A stretch of DNA of 64,000 nt from an uncultured Eubacteriales bacterium (GTDB lineage Bacteria; Bacillota; Clostridia; Christensenellales; CAG-138), in NCBI GenBank assembly GCA_902801845.1, contig CADCJW010000003.1:124001-188000 (forward strand), read 5' to 3'. Shown here one piece after another: positions 1 to 8,807 of this stretch. Each line of letters opens with the position of its first letter. Within the stretch, counting starts at the first letter, position 1. The position numbers were made by a program, and so were the translations under genes. The notes under the pieces are model-generated. The model was not told the DNA's origin. It searched no databases and saw only the letters and a list, made by a program, of their open reading frames with translations.

Positions 1-1
1 T

Positions 2-439
2 ACGGCGGTGCTGCCCAAATGGAATCTGTTCCACCTGGTCCCCTTCGTGATGTTGGCCGTCATGCTGGCGGCGGAGCACGTGTTCTCCCTGCAGGACGCC
101 ATCCTGATCGGCGCTTTGGGGGGCCTTTTGGAGGACATCCTCTGCGAAAACATGATCGGGCTCACCTCGGCCCTGTGCCTCCTTGCGGCGGCCATCCTGC
201 ACGGACTGGTGAAGGATAAGGACACCAAGCTCATCTTGGTGGCGTTGTGCATCATGACCCTGGCCTTCGGCGTGGAGCTTTTGCGGGCGCTGGCGGCATG
301 GGTCATCGGCATGCGCTTTCCCTTCGTGAATGCCATCCTGTACGGCATGCTGCCCCGGGCCCTGCTCACGGGCCTGTGGGGATTGCTCTTCATGGCCCTC
401 TTCAGACCCCTTCTGAAAGGACAGGTGGACGCAGCATGA
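2..439 (+). CDS. mreD: Rod shape-determining protein MreD, 5' truncated by the window edge
   Basis: The reading frame is open to the left edge, so the true start lies upstream; about 145 residues are visible against a usual 160-170. The protein is almost entirely hydrophobic, with four to five membrane helices, and has the charged loop after GALGGLLEDI that is typical of MreD. MreD is a membrane part of the lateral-wall elongation complex with MreB, MreC, RodA and PBP2. Its stop overlaps the start of the PBP2 gene as ATGA (436-439), so the two are translationally coupled. The neighbouring PBP2 gene is the strongest support for the name; the sequence family itself is poorly conserved. Confidence 0.8.
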   Translation, partial: TAVLPKWNLFHLVPFVMLAVMLAAEHVFSLQDAILIGALGGLLEDILCENMIGLTSALCLLAAAILHGLVKDKDTKLILVALCIMTLAFGVELLRALAAWVIGMRFPFVNAILYGMLPRALLTGLWGLLFMALFRPLLKGQVDAA

Positions 440-3069
440 CCCGACAGCCCGCTTGGAAACTGAACGCTCGTCTGCTCCTTATGGCGTTGCTCCTTTTGGG
501 CATGGGCGGGTATCTGTGTTGGGGCCTGAACAAGCTGGCCGTGGAGGAGACGGAAAGCTACCAGGCGGCGGTCCGGGCCACCAGCGTCGTCACCACCTAC
601 CAATCCGGCACCCGGGGCACCATCACCGACCGATACGGCAACGTCCTCGCCTATGACGAGACCACCTACAACGTGAAGTTCTACCGGGACCCGGACAAGA
701 CCAGCCCCGTGGACTCCGCTCGCTATACCCATTCCCTCATGGAGGCCATCCGCATCATCGAGGCGGCGGGGGGCACCATCGAGGAACACTTCTATATCCG
801 GCTCAACAACGACGGCACCTACCGCTACGACTTCGGCGTCACCAGCGAGTCGGCCATCGCCTCCCGCAAGAAAAACTTCGTGGAGGCCTGCCGCTTCTCG
901 GACCCGGACATCACCCCGGAGCGGGCCTATCTCATCCTCCGGGAAAGCTGGCAGATCCCCGACGATATGCCCTACGACGAGGCCAAAAAGATCATGTCCA
1001 TCCGGCAGGACGCGGTCCTCAACAGCTGGCACGCCTATGAGGGCGTGGTCATCGCCTATGACGTGAACCTGTCGGTGGTGACGGAGCTCGACATGCTCCA
1101 AAGCGAGTTGGTCGGGGTCCAGACGGAGATGTCCGGCCGCCGCATCTATCCCTACAAGGACACGGCCTGTCATCTGATCGGCTACATGTCCAAGCAGGTG
1201 ACCACCGATATGACCAATCTGGGCTATTCCTTCGACAGCTTCGCCCCCTTCGTGGACGGGGAGAAGACCGACAACCTGCTGCAGCTGGGCTATTCCTACT
1301 CCGATCTCATCGGAGTGGCGGGTCTGGAAAAGAGCTGCGAAGCCTATCTCACCAGCCACCTCATCTCCCGGCAGGGGACCACCACCATCGAAAAGACCCG
1401 GACCGGCTCCATCGTGGACGTGCTGGGCAAGACCGTGCCCCAGGGCGGGCTCACGGTCCAAACCACCCTGGACATCGAGCTCCAGCAGGTGGTGGAACAG
1501 GCCCTGGTCCACAACATCGAGGAGACCAGGCTCACCCAGGAAGAGAAGCTGGAGAAGGACTGGAAGAAGTACGCGAAGCTTCGGGAAGATCCCAGCACCA
1601 TCGCCACCGCTGCCACCGGGGCCATCGTGGTTCTGGGGGCGAAGACGGGGGAGGTGCTGGCTATGGCCTCCTACCCCACCTACGATCCCAACGTGTTCAC
1701 CGACGGGGTGGACACCCGGGAGCTGGAGATGCTCTTTGGGGACAACTCCAACCAGCCCACCCTGAATCGAGCCATCGCCATCCGCACGGCCCCCGGCTCC
1801 GCGTTCAAGATGGCCACGGGCTTTGCCGGCCTCATGGAGGGGGCCATCACCACCTCCACCACCATCTCCGACCGCTCGCCCTACTACTACTTCGTGGACG
1901 ATCCCACCACCAAGGTCACGGCCAACGCCCCTTCCTGCTGGACCACCACCCCAGGGAAGCACGCCAATTTGAATCTGAGCCGGGCCCTGGCCGTGAGCTG
2001 CAACTACTTTTTCTTCACCGTGGCGGATCGGGTGGGCATCAAGAAGCTGGCCTACTGGGCCGGTCAGCTGGGCCTGGAGGGGACCACGGGGGTGGAGCTT
2101 CCCGGCGAGCTCTCCGTGCAGGTAGGCGGTCAGGGCGCCCGCTATGACAACACAAAGCCCCTGTCCCAACAGACTTCCTCCATCCCACGGCTCATCTACA
2201 ACGAGATCTTCGGCCTGTTGAAGCGGGTCACCAAGGAGGTGGACCGCCAGGTGAGCGACGAGACCCTGTCCGCCTGCGCCATCCGATTGCTGAAGCTTCA
2301 GGACGGGGAGCAGCGGGAGCGAGGCGACGACATCCGCCGCATCCTCTACGAGGAGCTGAACATCCCCATGGGGATCAGCCTTTTGCACACCGACTGGGTC
2401 GTCACCATCTCCACATGGCTGGAGGAGCTTCGCTGGAAGCCTACCTACACCATCCAAAGCGGCATCGGCCAGGGCGTCTCCCTGCTGACGCCCATCTCCC
2501 TGGCCCGGTACGCCGCCACCGTGGTCACCCGGGGCGACGTCCACAAGGCCACCCTCCTGGACGCCATCTATTATCCCGACGGGACCCTGTACGAGAAATG
2601 CCAGCCCCAGATCGTCCGCCACGTCCAGGCGCCCGAAGAATACTGGGACGCCCTGCTGGCGGGCATGGCCGGCGTGGTGTCCCCGGAGGACGGGGGCACG
2701 GCGTCCAGCGTGTTCTCCAAGGAGTTTTCCAATACCTACCTTTCCCTGATCACCGGCAAGACCGGAACAGCCCAGACCTCCGCCACCAACAACGTGGACA
2801 TCGAGAACACGAGCTGGTTTGTGGCCGTCACGCCCCGGGAGGACCCCGAGATCGTGGTGACGGTCATGATCCCCAACGGCCTTTCCGGCAGCGCCAGCCA
2901 TGTGGCGATCGAGGACATCATCTCCTGGTGGTACGAGAATCGTGGGCAAACGGTGCAGCCTGCTCCCACCGAGACGGAGATGGACCCGGAGCTTGCCGCC
3001 CTGCTCCAGCCGGACGAAACGCCGCTGGAGGAGGAGCTGCCCGAGGCGGAGATCCTCCCCGAGCCCTAA
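436..3069 (+). CDS. mrdA: Penicillin-binding protein 2 (class B transpeptidase of the elongasome)
   Basis: 877 residues. An N-terminal membrane anchor (about residues 10-32) is followed by a pedestal domain and a transpeptidase domain. The three catalytic motifs are present: S455-A-F-K458, S521-C-N523 and K775-T-G777. It cross-links peptidoglycan during side-wall growth. An open frame extends further upstream, but the ATG at 436 overlaps the mreD stop and gives a standard short cytosolic tail, so I chose it. The SxN-to-KTG interval is about 254 residues, roughly 100 more than in E. coli PBP2; the extra part (about 575-668) is charged and looks helical. The C-terminus ends in an acidic Pro/Glu-rich tail. 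Confidence 0.93.
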   Translation: MTRQPAWKLNARLLLMALLLLGMGGYLCWGLNKLAVEETESYQAAVRATSVVTTYQSGTRGTITDRYGNVLAYDETTYNVKFYRDPDKTSPVDSARYTHSLMEAIRIIEAAGGTIEEHFYIRLNNDGTYRYDFGVTSESAIASRKKNFVEACRFSDPDITPERAYLILRESWQIPDDMPYDEAKKIMSIRQDAVLNSWHAYEGVVIAYDVNLSVVTELDMLQSELVGVQTEMSGRRIYPYKDTACHLIGYMSKQVTTDMTNLGYSFDSFAPFVDGEKTDNLLQLGYSYSDLIGVAGLEKSCEAYLTSHLISRQGTTTIEKTRTGSIVDVLGKTVPQGGLTVQTTLDIELQQVVEQALVHNIEETRLTQEEKLEKDWKKYAKLREDPSTIATAATGAIVVLGAKTGEVLAMASYPTYDPNVFTDGVDTRELEMLFGDNSNQPTLNRAIAIRTAPGSAFKMATGFAGLMEGAITTSTTISDRSPYYYFVDDPTTKVTANAPSCWTTTPGKHANLNLSRALAVSCNYFFFTVADRVGIKKLAYWAGQLGLEGTTGVELPGELSVQVGGQGARYDNTKPLSQQTSSIPRLIYNEIFGLLKRVTKEVDRQVSDETLSACAIRLLKLQDGEQRERGDDIRRILYEELNIPMGISLLHTDWVVTISTWLEELRWKPTYTIQSGIGQGVSLLTPISLARYAATVVTRGDVHKATLLDAIYYPDGTLYEKCQPQIVRHVQAPEEYWDALLAGMAGVVSPEDGGTASSVFSKEFSNTYLSLITGKTGTAQTSATNNVDIENTSWFVAVTPREDPEIVVTVMIPNGLSGSASHVAIEDIISWWYENRGQTVQPAPTETEMDPELAALLQPDETPLEEELPEAEILPEP

Positions 3070-3086
3070 CCACTTGTAACAGAAAA

Positions 3087-3120
3087 AAGAACATTATTTA
3101 ACATTTTTTCCTATGTTCTT
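3087..3120. repeat. AT-rich inverted repeat between mrdA and the NlpC/P60 gene
   Basis: Eight-base arms AAGAACAT (3087-3094) and ATGTTCTT (3113-3120) flank an 18-base AT-rich centre. It lies in the 84-base gap between two co-directional genes. There is no T-tract after it, so a classical terminator is unlikely; an operator or processing site is possible. Function unknown. Confidence 0.35.
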
Positions 3121-3153
3121 GCGCGACGCCTCATAAACGGATAAAGTGAGAGC

Positions 3154-4845
3154 ATGGATACCCTGAAAGCGATTTTGAACCAAATATTGCTTTTCTTCGA
3201 TGCGATAGGGGAAAGATTCCGCCGGCTGCCCGCCCGGGGCCGTCGCCGGGTCTTTTTCCTGGCGCTCATCTTTTTGCTCCTGGTGGTCCTGCTGTCCATC
3301 CTGTGCATCTCCAGCTGCCATAGGGAGGACGCCGAGACGGTGGCAGAGGCGGTGACGCTGAACGCCCGGACAAGGGTCCGGGGCACGGTGGAGGCTCAGG
3401 ACGCGGAGGAGGAGAGCGGTGTCCGCGTATCTTCGGACGCCCATCCCATCTACAGCGGATCGGACCCCGTGGTGGAGACCTCCCATGCCACCTGGGCGCC
3501 GGGACAGAGCGAGCCTGAGGGGGAGCCGGGGAACGACGAACCCGAGGACGAGCCGGAGGACGAGCCCGAGGCGGAGCCGGAGCCCACGCCGGAACCCTCC
3601 TTCGAACCGGAGGAGGAGCCCACGCCGGAGCCCTCGGAGGAGCCGGAGGACGAGCCTGTGGAGGAGACTCCGGAGATAGTGGAGCCGGAGGAAACGCCCC
3701 AATATGCCCAGCTCAAGAAGCATGACAAGAGCGACGCCGTTACCACCCTTCAGTACCGGCTCATGGAGCTGGGGTATCTGGATATCGACGAGCCCACCAA
3801 CTACTTTGGCTCCAGTACGGAATCGGCCCTCATCCTGTTCCAGCGGCAGCACGACTTGAAGCAGGACGGGGTGGCCGGGAACGAGACCCAGATCATCCTG
3901 TACAGCGACGCAGCCCAGCATTACATGCTCAAGGAGGGCGCCGAGGGCCAGGACGTGAAGGCCCTGCAGGAGCAGCTGGTGGATCTGGGCTACCTCTCCG
4001 CCAGCGACGTGGATCGGATCTACGGCCCCGTGACCATCGCCGCCGTGGAGGCGTTCCAAAAGAGGAACGGTCTCCATGTGGACGGATTGGCGGGGGAGAA
4101 GACCTTGGAGCTTTTGTATTCCGACCAGGCCAAGATGTCCCGGGAGATGCAGAAGAAGATGGAGGCCGAGGCCGCCGCCGAGAAGAAGGCAGCGGAGGAA
4201 GCCGCTAAGAAGCAGGCCGCGGAGGAGGCGGCCCGGAAGAAGGCCGAGGAAGAGGCCGCCAAGAAGAAGGCGGCGGAGGAAGCAGCCAAGAAGAAGGCTG
4301 AGGAAGAGGCCAAGAAGAAAGCGGAGGCGGAGGCCAAGAAAAAGAAGAAGGCGACGGCCACCCCCAAGAAGGGCTCCAAGACCACGGCCAAGAAGACGGC
4401 CACGCCCAAGCCCACCCCGAAGCCGACCCCCAAGCCCAGTCCCACGCCGAAGAAGGACACCCGGATCGAGAAATTTATCAACGCGGCCAACAGCAAGCTG
4501 GGCTGTGAATACGTCCTGGGCGCCAAGGGCCCCAACAAGTTTGACTGCTCCGGCTTCGTCTATTACTGCCTCCGGCAGGCAGGGGTCAGCGGCCAGCGGC
4601 TCAACGCGGCGGGCTATTCCCTCAAGAGCAGCTGGAAGAAGATCGAGAGCATCAACAGCCTGAAGAAGGGCGATATCCTGTTCTTCCGGTCCGATACCAA
4701 CAAGTCCGTCAACCACTGCGGCATCTATGTGGGCGGCGGCAGCATGATCGACGCCTCCTCCGGCAACGGCAAGGTGGTCAAGCGTGCCCTGTCCGCCTAT
4801 TGGAAGCGCAACTTCGTCTGCGCCCGCCGGCCCTGGAACGAATAA
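3154..4845 (+). CDS. Membrane-anchored NlpC/P60 peptidoglycan hydrolase with two peptidoglycan-binding domains
   Basis: 563 residues. Order: short cytosolic part, one membrane helix (about 33-52), an acidic Pro/Glu-rich spacer (about 110-182), two PG_binding_1 repeats (about 184-252 and 257-325), a Lys/Ala/Glu-rich spacer that should be helical (326-430) merging into a Thr/Pro/Lys-rich stretch, and a C-terminal NlpC/P60 domain. The catalytic Cys is C465 in FDCSGF and the His is H521 in NHCGIY. It probably cuts the D-Glu to diaminopimelate bond in the stem peptide at the cell surface. The very long charged spacers suggest reach through a thick wall. It is followed by a terminator shared with convergent psuG. 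Confidence 0.88.
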   Translation: MDTLKAILNQILLFFDAIGERFRRLPARGRRRVFFLALIFLLLVVLLSILCISSCHREDAETVAEAVTLNARTRVRGTVEAQDAEEESGVRVSSDAHPIYSGSDPVVETSHATWAPGQSEPEGEPGNDEPEDEPEDEPEAEPEPTPEPSFEPEEEPTPEPSEEPEDEPVEETPEIVEPEETPQYAQLKKHDKSDAVTTLQYRLMELGYLDIDEPTNYFGSSTESALILFQRQHDLKQDGVAGNETQIILYSDAAQHYMLKEGAEGQDVKALQEQLVDLGYLSASDVDRIYGPVTIAAVEAFQKRNGLHVDGLAGEKTLELLYSDQAKMSREMQKKMEAEAAAEKKAAEEAAKKQAAEEAARKKAEEEAAKKKAAEEAAKKKAEEEAKKKAEAEAKKKKKATATPKKGSKTTAKKTATPKPTPKPTPKPSPTPKKDTRIEKFINAANSKLGCEYVLGAKGPNKFDCSGFVYYCLRQAGVSGQRLNAAGYSLKSSWKKIESINSLKKGDILFFRSDTNKSVNHCGIYVGGGSMIDASSGNGKVVKRALSAYWKRNFVCARRPWNE

Positions 4846-4858
4846 ACGGATCCATATG

Positions 4859-4892
4859 AAAAGCACCCACCGCATGTCTGGTGGGTGCTTTT
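4859..4892. terminator. Bidirectional intrinsic terminator between the NlpC/P60 gene and psuG
   Basis: Ten-base stem AGCACCCACC (4862-4871) with GGTGGGTGCT (4880-4889) and an 8-base loop, flanked by AAAA on the left and TTTT on the right. It can stop transcription from both convergent genes. Confidence 0.9.
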
Positions 4893-4908
4893 GTATTGTA
4901 TGCTGAGA

Positions 4909-5820
4909 TCAAAGCTTTGCGGCGATCCTGGCGGCGGTCTTCACGTTGTTGAAGACCAGCTGGATGTTGGAGGCAAGGCTGCTGCCGCCGGTGATCTCCT
5001 TGATTTTGGCCAGGAGGAAGGGGGTCACCGCCTTGCCTACGATGCCCTGCTCGTCCGCCTCCTTGAGGGCCTTGTCGATGGCGCCGTTGATGTAGTCCGC
5101 GTCCATGGACCACTCCGCCGGTATGGGCACGGTCACCAGCATGCCTCCGTCGTAGCCCAGGTTTTCCGCCGCGTGGATGGCGTCCGCCACCTCCTTGGGG
5201 TCGTCCACCCGCCAGGTGAGGGGGATGTCGCTCTTGGCGGTGTAGAAGGCGGGCAGCTCATCCGTGCCGAAGCCGATGACGGGCACGCCCTTGGTCTCCA
5301 GATATTCCATGGTTCGGGGCAGATCCAAGATGGCCTTGGCGCCGGCGCAGACCACGCAGACGGGGGTCTTGCCCAGCTCGTCCAGATCCGCGCTCACGTC
5401 CATGGTGTCCTGACCGTTCCGATGGACGCCGCCGATGCCGCCGGTGGCGAAGACACGTATCCCCGCCATGTGCGCGATGATCATGGTGGCGGCCACGGTG
5501 GTGGCCCCGTCCATGCCCTTGGCGATGAGCAGGGGCAGATCCCGACGGCTGGCCTTGGTCACCTTGACGCCCTCCCGGCCCAGATAGTCGATCTCCTCCG
5601 GGGTGAGCCCCGCGCAGAGCTTGCCGCCGATAATGGCGCAGGTGGCGGGCACGGCCCCGTTCTCCCGGCACACCCGCTCGCAGGCGTAGGCAGTCTCCAC
5701 GTTCTGGGGATAGGGCATGCCGTGGGAGATGATGGTGCTCTCCAGGGCCACCACGGGTTTCCCCGTTTTCAGCGCGTCAGCCACCTCCGGGCTCAGTTTC
5801 AGATATTGATTCAGTTCCAT
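4909..5820 (-). CDS. psuG: Pseudouridine-5'-phosphate glycosidase
   Basis: 303 residues, full length for the family. It reversibly splits pseudouridine 5'-phosphate into uracil and ribose 5-phosphate, salvaging this modified nucleoside from RNA turnover. Family signatures are visible: ALESTIISHGMPYPQN near the N-terminus, CAGAKAILDLPRT with the expected Schiff-base Lys, and NIQLVFNN near the C-terminus. An open frame extends 41 codons upstream, but the ATG at 5820 has a good AAAGGAG site and matches the usual N-terminus. No psuK kinase or nucleoside transporter is adjacent, so the gene stands alone here. It is divergent from malQ. Confidence 0.93.
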   Translation of the reverse strand: MELNQYLKLSPEVADALKTGKPVVALESTIISHGMPYPQNVETAYACERVCRENGAVPATCAIIGGKLCAGLTPEEIDYLGREGVKVTKASRRDLPLLIAKGMDGATTVAATMIIAHMAGIRVFATGGIGGVHRNGQDTMDVSADLDELGKTPVCVVCAGAKAILDLPRTMEYLETKGVPVIGFGTDELPAFYTAKSDIPLTWRVDDPKEVADAIHAAENLGYDGGMLVTVPIPAEWSMDADYINGAIDKALKEADEQGIVGKAVTPFLLAKIKEITGGSSLASNIQLVFNNVKTAARIAAKL

Positions 5821-5870
5821 GCTCCGCTCCTTTCGGCTTTTTTTGGCCGCTTTTAACATTTTTGCCTTTC

Positions 5871-5900
5871 TATTATAGCATCTGCATGCTATAATACAAG
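5871..5900. promoter_or_regulatory. Palindromic back-to-back promoter for psuG and malQ
   Basis: A perfect inverted repeat, TATTATAGCA (5871-5880) and TGCTATAATA (5887-5896), places a TATAAT box on each strand (5890-5895 on plus, complement of 5872-5877 on minus) only 12 bases apart. For psuG a weak -35 TTGTAT lies 16 bases upstream (5894-5899). The plus-strand -35 is poor. Overlapping boxes imply that the two promoters compete for polymerase. Confidence 0.7.
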
Positions 5901-5930
5901 AAAAATAACAAGGAATCGAAGGGAAAGAGC

Positions 5931-7412
5931 ATGAAACGTGCAAGCGGCATCCTCCTACACATCACCAGCCTTCCGTCCCCCTACGGGGTGGGCACCCTGG
6001 GCAAGGCGGCCTTTGACTTTGTGGATTACCTCCATCGGGCCCGGCAGCGGTACTGGCAGATCCTGCCCCTGACGCCTACGGGCTTCGGGGATTCCCCTTA
6101 CCAAAGCGCGTCCACCTTCGCCGGGAACCCCTATCTGGTGGACCTGGATCTTTTGAGGGAGCAGGGGCTCCTCACCGATGAGGACATCGGCGAAGACTGG
6201 GGCGAGGATCCCCGGAAGGTGGATTTCGGCCTCCTGTACGTGCGCCGTCGCCAGGTGCTGGAAAAGGCCTTCGCCCGGTTCGATCGGGCCGAGATGGCCG
6301 AGTACGTGGCGAGAAACGCCTGGTATCTGGAGGACTGGACGCTGTTCTGCGCCCTGAAGGATCATTTTGAGGGCAAATGCTGGGTCGACTGGCCGGAGGA
6401 TATCCGGAACCGGGAGCCGGAGGCCGTGGCCAGGTATCGGGAGCTGCTCCGGGAGCAGATCGACTATCACGCCTTCGTCCAGTACTGCTTCGACAGCCAG
6501 TGGCAAGCCCTGCGGGCCTACGCCCACGAGCAGGGCGTCAGCTTCATCGGAGATATCCCCATCTACGTGCCCTACGACAGCGTGGACGTGTGGGCCCACC
6601 GGGAGCTGTTCCAGCTCACCGAGGCGGGCATCCCTAAGCTCATTGCGGGCGTGCCCCCGGATTATTTCTCCGAGACGGGCCAGCTGTGGGGGAACCCGGT
6701 CTACGATTGGGACGCCAACGAGAAGGAAAACTTCGCCTGGTGGCGCAGCCGCCTAAAGGGGGCCGCCAGTCGCTGCGACATCATCCGCATCGACCATTTC
6801 AGGGGCCTGGAAAGCTTCTGGGGCGTGCAATATGGGGCGGCGGACGCCCGGGTGGGCCAGTGGTATCCCGGCCCCGGCATGAAGCTCATCCACGCCTTCC
6901 GGGAGGAGGGACTGGGGGAGAACATCATCGCCGAGGACCTGGGCTTTTTGACCCCCGAGGTGAAGAAGCTCCTGAACGACTCCGGCTGCCCCGGCATGCG
7001 GGTCATGCAGTTCGGCTTCGAGCCCATGGGGGATTCCAGGGAGCTGCCCCACAACTACGTGAAAAACTGCGTGGCGTATCTGGGCACCCATGACAACGAC
7101 ACCATCATGGGCTGGTTCAACGCCACAGCGCCTTCATGCGCCGCCTTCGCCGTGGACTATCTGGGCCTCAACCAGCAGGAGGGGTTCCCCTTCGGCTTCA
7201 TCCGGGGGCTCATGACCTCCGTGGCGGATCTGGTGGTGATCCAGATGCAGGACGTGCTGGGCCTGGGCTCCGAGCACCGCATGAACCTGCCTGCCACCAC
7301 GGGCTGGTGGGGCTGGCGCGCCCTGCCCGAGGAATTCGACCCTGCCACGGCGGACCGCCTGGCCTACTATACCCGCATGAGCGGTCGCGCGCCGGCGCCG
7401 AAGAAGCGATAA
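5931..7412 (+). CDS. malQ: 4-alpha-glucanotransferase (amylomaltase, GH77)
   Basis: 493 residues, normal for the family. It transfers alpha-1,4-glucan segments between maltodextrins in glycogen or maltose metabolism in the cytosol. The opening RASGILLHITSLPSPYGVG motif is typical. Catalytic residues are recognisable: nucleophile D288 in RIDHFRG, acid/base E335 in AEDLG, and D388 in THDNDT. The start at 5931 is preceded by a weak GAAGGGAAAG site. No other glycogen or maltose genes lie nearby. The C-terminus is followed by hairpins rather than a clear T-tract terminator. Confidence 0.95.
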   Translation: MKRASGILLHITSLPSPYGVGTLGKAAFDFVDYLHRARQRYWQILPLTPTGFGDSPYQSASTFAGNPYLVDLDLLREQGLLTDEDIGEDWGEDPRKVDFGLLYVRRRQVLEKAFARFDRAEMAEYVARNAWYLEDWTLFCALKDHFEGKCWVDWPEDIRNREPEAVARYRELLREQIDYHAFVQYCFDSQWQALRAYAHEQGVSFIGDIPIYVPYDSVDVWAHRELFQLTEAGIPKLIAGVPPDYFSETGQLWGNPVYDWDANEKENFAWWRSRLKGAASRCDIIRIDHFRGLESFWGVQYGAADARVGQWYPGPGMKLIHAFREEGLGENIIAEDLGFLTPEVKKLLNDSGCPGMRVMQFGFEPMGDSRELPHNYVKNCVAYLGTHDNDTIMGWFNATAPSCAAFAVDYLGLNQQEGFPFGFIRGLMTSVADLVVIQMQDVLGLGSEHRMNLPATTGWWGWRALPEEFDPATADRLAYYTRMSGRAPAPKKR

Positions 7413-7430
7413 GACGGGGATCGTTTTGTT

Positions 7431-7557
7431 CCTTTTCTTTTCGGTGAAAAGAAAAGGGATCGAAAAGAAAAGCACAGGGATAATAAAATGGGGGAAGGGT
7501 ATAAAACCTTTCCCCCATTGAGTTCTTTTGGGCAGCTTTTCTTACAAGAAAAGCTGC
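7431..7557. repeat. Cluster of three consecutive hairpins in the malQ / aminotransferase gap
   Basis: The 170-base gap between two convergent genes holds three inverted repeats. One: 12-base perfect arms at 7431-7442 and 7446-7457 (CCTTTTCTTTTC type). Two: 14-base arms with one mismatch at 7487-7500 and 7506-7519. Three: 12-base perfect arms at 7532-7543 and 7546-7557 (GCAGCTTTTCTT type). None has a long T-tract, so they are not standard terminators; they may be a short interspersed palindromic element or RNA-stabilising structures. Confidence 0.55.
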
Positions 7558-7582
7558 AAAATACAAATCCTTCCTCTATTTG

Positions 7583-8773
7583 CTATTTGCACCACTCGTA
7601 GGTGAGCTTGCCCAAGATCTCCGTGCCCTGGTCGATCTGCTCCAGGGAGGGCATGGAGAAGTTCATGCGGAAGGCGTTGCTGGGTACGCTCTGGTCCATG
7701 ACGAAGGCCACGCCGGGCACGCAGGCCACCTTCCGGGCGATGCCCTCCTGGACGAAGGGCCAGGCGTCCATGCCCTCGGGCAGGAAGGCCGTGACGAAGA
7801 GGCCGCCCTGGGGCCGGTTGAAGGTGATGGCAGGGGAGAAGCGCTGCTCCATGTCGTCCAGCATGCGCTTGCATTTGACAGCGTAGAGCTTGCGGATGTC
7901 CTTGAGGTGCCCCTCGAAGTCGTGCTCCGTCATGTACCGGAAGCAGATTTCCTGGGTCAGGGTGGCGGTGTGCACGTCCTCGGTCTGCTTGGCCACCACC
8001 ATCCGCTTCATGAGGCTGCTTTCCGCCACCAGAAAGCCCACCCGCAGAGCGGGGGCCATGGTCTTGGAAAAGCTGCCGGCGAAGATCACCCGGCCGTCGG
8101 TGTCCATGCTCTTGAAGGGCGGCAAAAATTCACCCTCGTACCGGAGCTCGCCGTAGGGGTCGTCCTCCAGGATCATCAGATCATACCGCTGGGCCAGGGC
8201 ATAGATCTGCTTCCGCTTCTCCAACGAGGTGGTGAAGCCAGTGGGGTTTTGGAAGTTGGGGATGATATAGATGAGCTTTGCCTTGGGGTTCGCCTGGATC
8301 TTTTGCTCCAGATCCGCCACGTTCATCCCGTCCGGCTCCATCTTCACCCCCACCAGTTTGGCCCCATAGGAGCGGAAGGTATTGAGCACGCCCACGAAGG
8401 AAAGCTCCTCACAGAGGACCGCGTCCCCCTCGTTGAGCAGCACCTTGCTGGTCAGGTCCGCCGCCTGCTGGCCGCCGGAGACGGTGATGAGCTCGTCTTG
8501 CGCCTTGGGAAAACCGTGCTTCCCCTTGAGATAGCTCTTGAGAGCGTCCCGCAGGGGCGGGAAGCCTTCGGTGAACCCGTACTGGAGCATGGACGCGCCC
8601 CGATGGAGCAGCGCGTCGTTGGCGATGGCCGCCATCTCGGCGGTGGGGAAGGTATCGGGGGAAGGGTTGCCGCCGGCAAAGCTGATCATGTCCGGGGCCG
8701 CCGTCATCTTGAACAGCTCACGGATGATCGAACCGGATACACCGCTCATGCGGTTTGACTGGATAAACGCCAT
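7583..8773 (-). CDS. PLP-dependent aminotransferase, class I/II (2-aminoadipate/aromatic transaminase type)
   Basis: 396 residues. It resembles LysN and MocR-type stand-alone aminotransferases: SFAGGNPSPDTFP near the start, YGFTEGFPPLRDAL, PNFQNPTG, DDPYGELRY, and the PLP lysine K237 in GSFSKTMAPALRVGF, followed by the phosphate-binding Arg. The substrate is not predictable; 2-aminoadipate, aromatic or branched-chain amino acids are all seen in relatives. The start is supported by GGAGGTG seven bases upstream. It is the last gene of a minus-strand operon behind a CvpA-like gene and a membrane-anchored propeller gene, with no obvious metabolic link to either. Confidence 0.88.
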   Translation of the reverse strand: MAFIQSNRMSGVSGSIIRELFKMTAAPDMISFAGGNPSPDTFPTAEMAAIANDALLHRGASMLQYGFTEGFPPLRDALKSYLKGKHGFPKAQDELITVSGGQQAADLTSKVLLNEGDAVLCEELSFVGVLNTFRSYGAKLVGVKMEPDGMNVADLEQKIQANPKAKLIYIIPNFQNPTGFTTSLEKRKQIYALAQRYDLMILEDDPYGELRYEGEFLPPFKSMDTDGRVIFAGSFSKTMAPALRVGFLVAESSLMKRMVVAKQTEDVHTATLTQEICFRYMTEHDFEGHLKDIRKLYAVKCKRMLDDMEQRFSPAITFNRPQGGLFVTAFLPEGMDAWPFVQEGIARKVACVPGVAFVMDQSVPSNAFRMNFSMPSLEQIDQGTEILGKLTYEWCK

Positions 8774-8807
8774 TTCAACACCTCCAAAGATTGATGAATA
8801 TCATCGC

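Noticed and set aside
4160..4450. Repetitive Lys/Ala/Glu-coding stretch considered as a DNA repeat array or CRISPR-like structure
   Set aside because: The repetition follows codons of a helical protein spacer, with no constant repeat length or unique spacers.
3094..4875. Long minus-strand open frame opposite the NlpC/P60 gene
   Set aside because: It is the mirror of a GC-rich, repetitive coding region; it lacks a ribosome site and its product is a low-complexity Leu/Gly/Arg chain. The plus-strand protein has intact domains.
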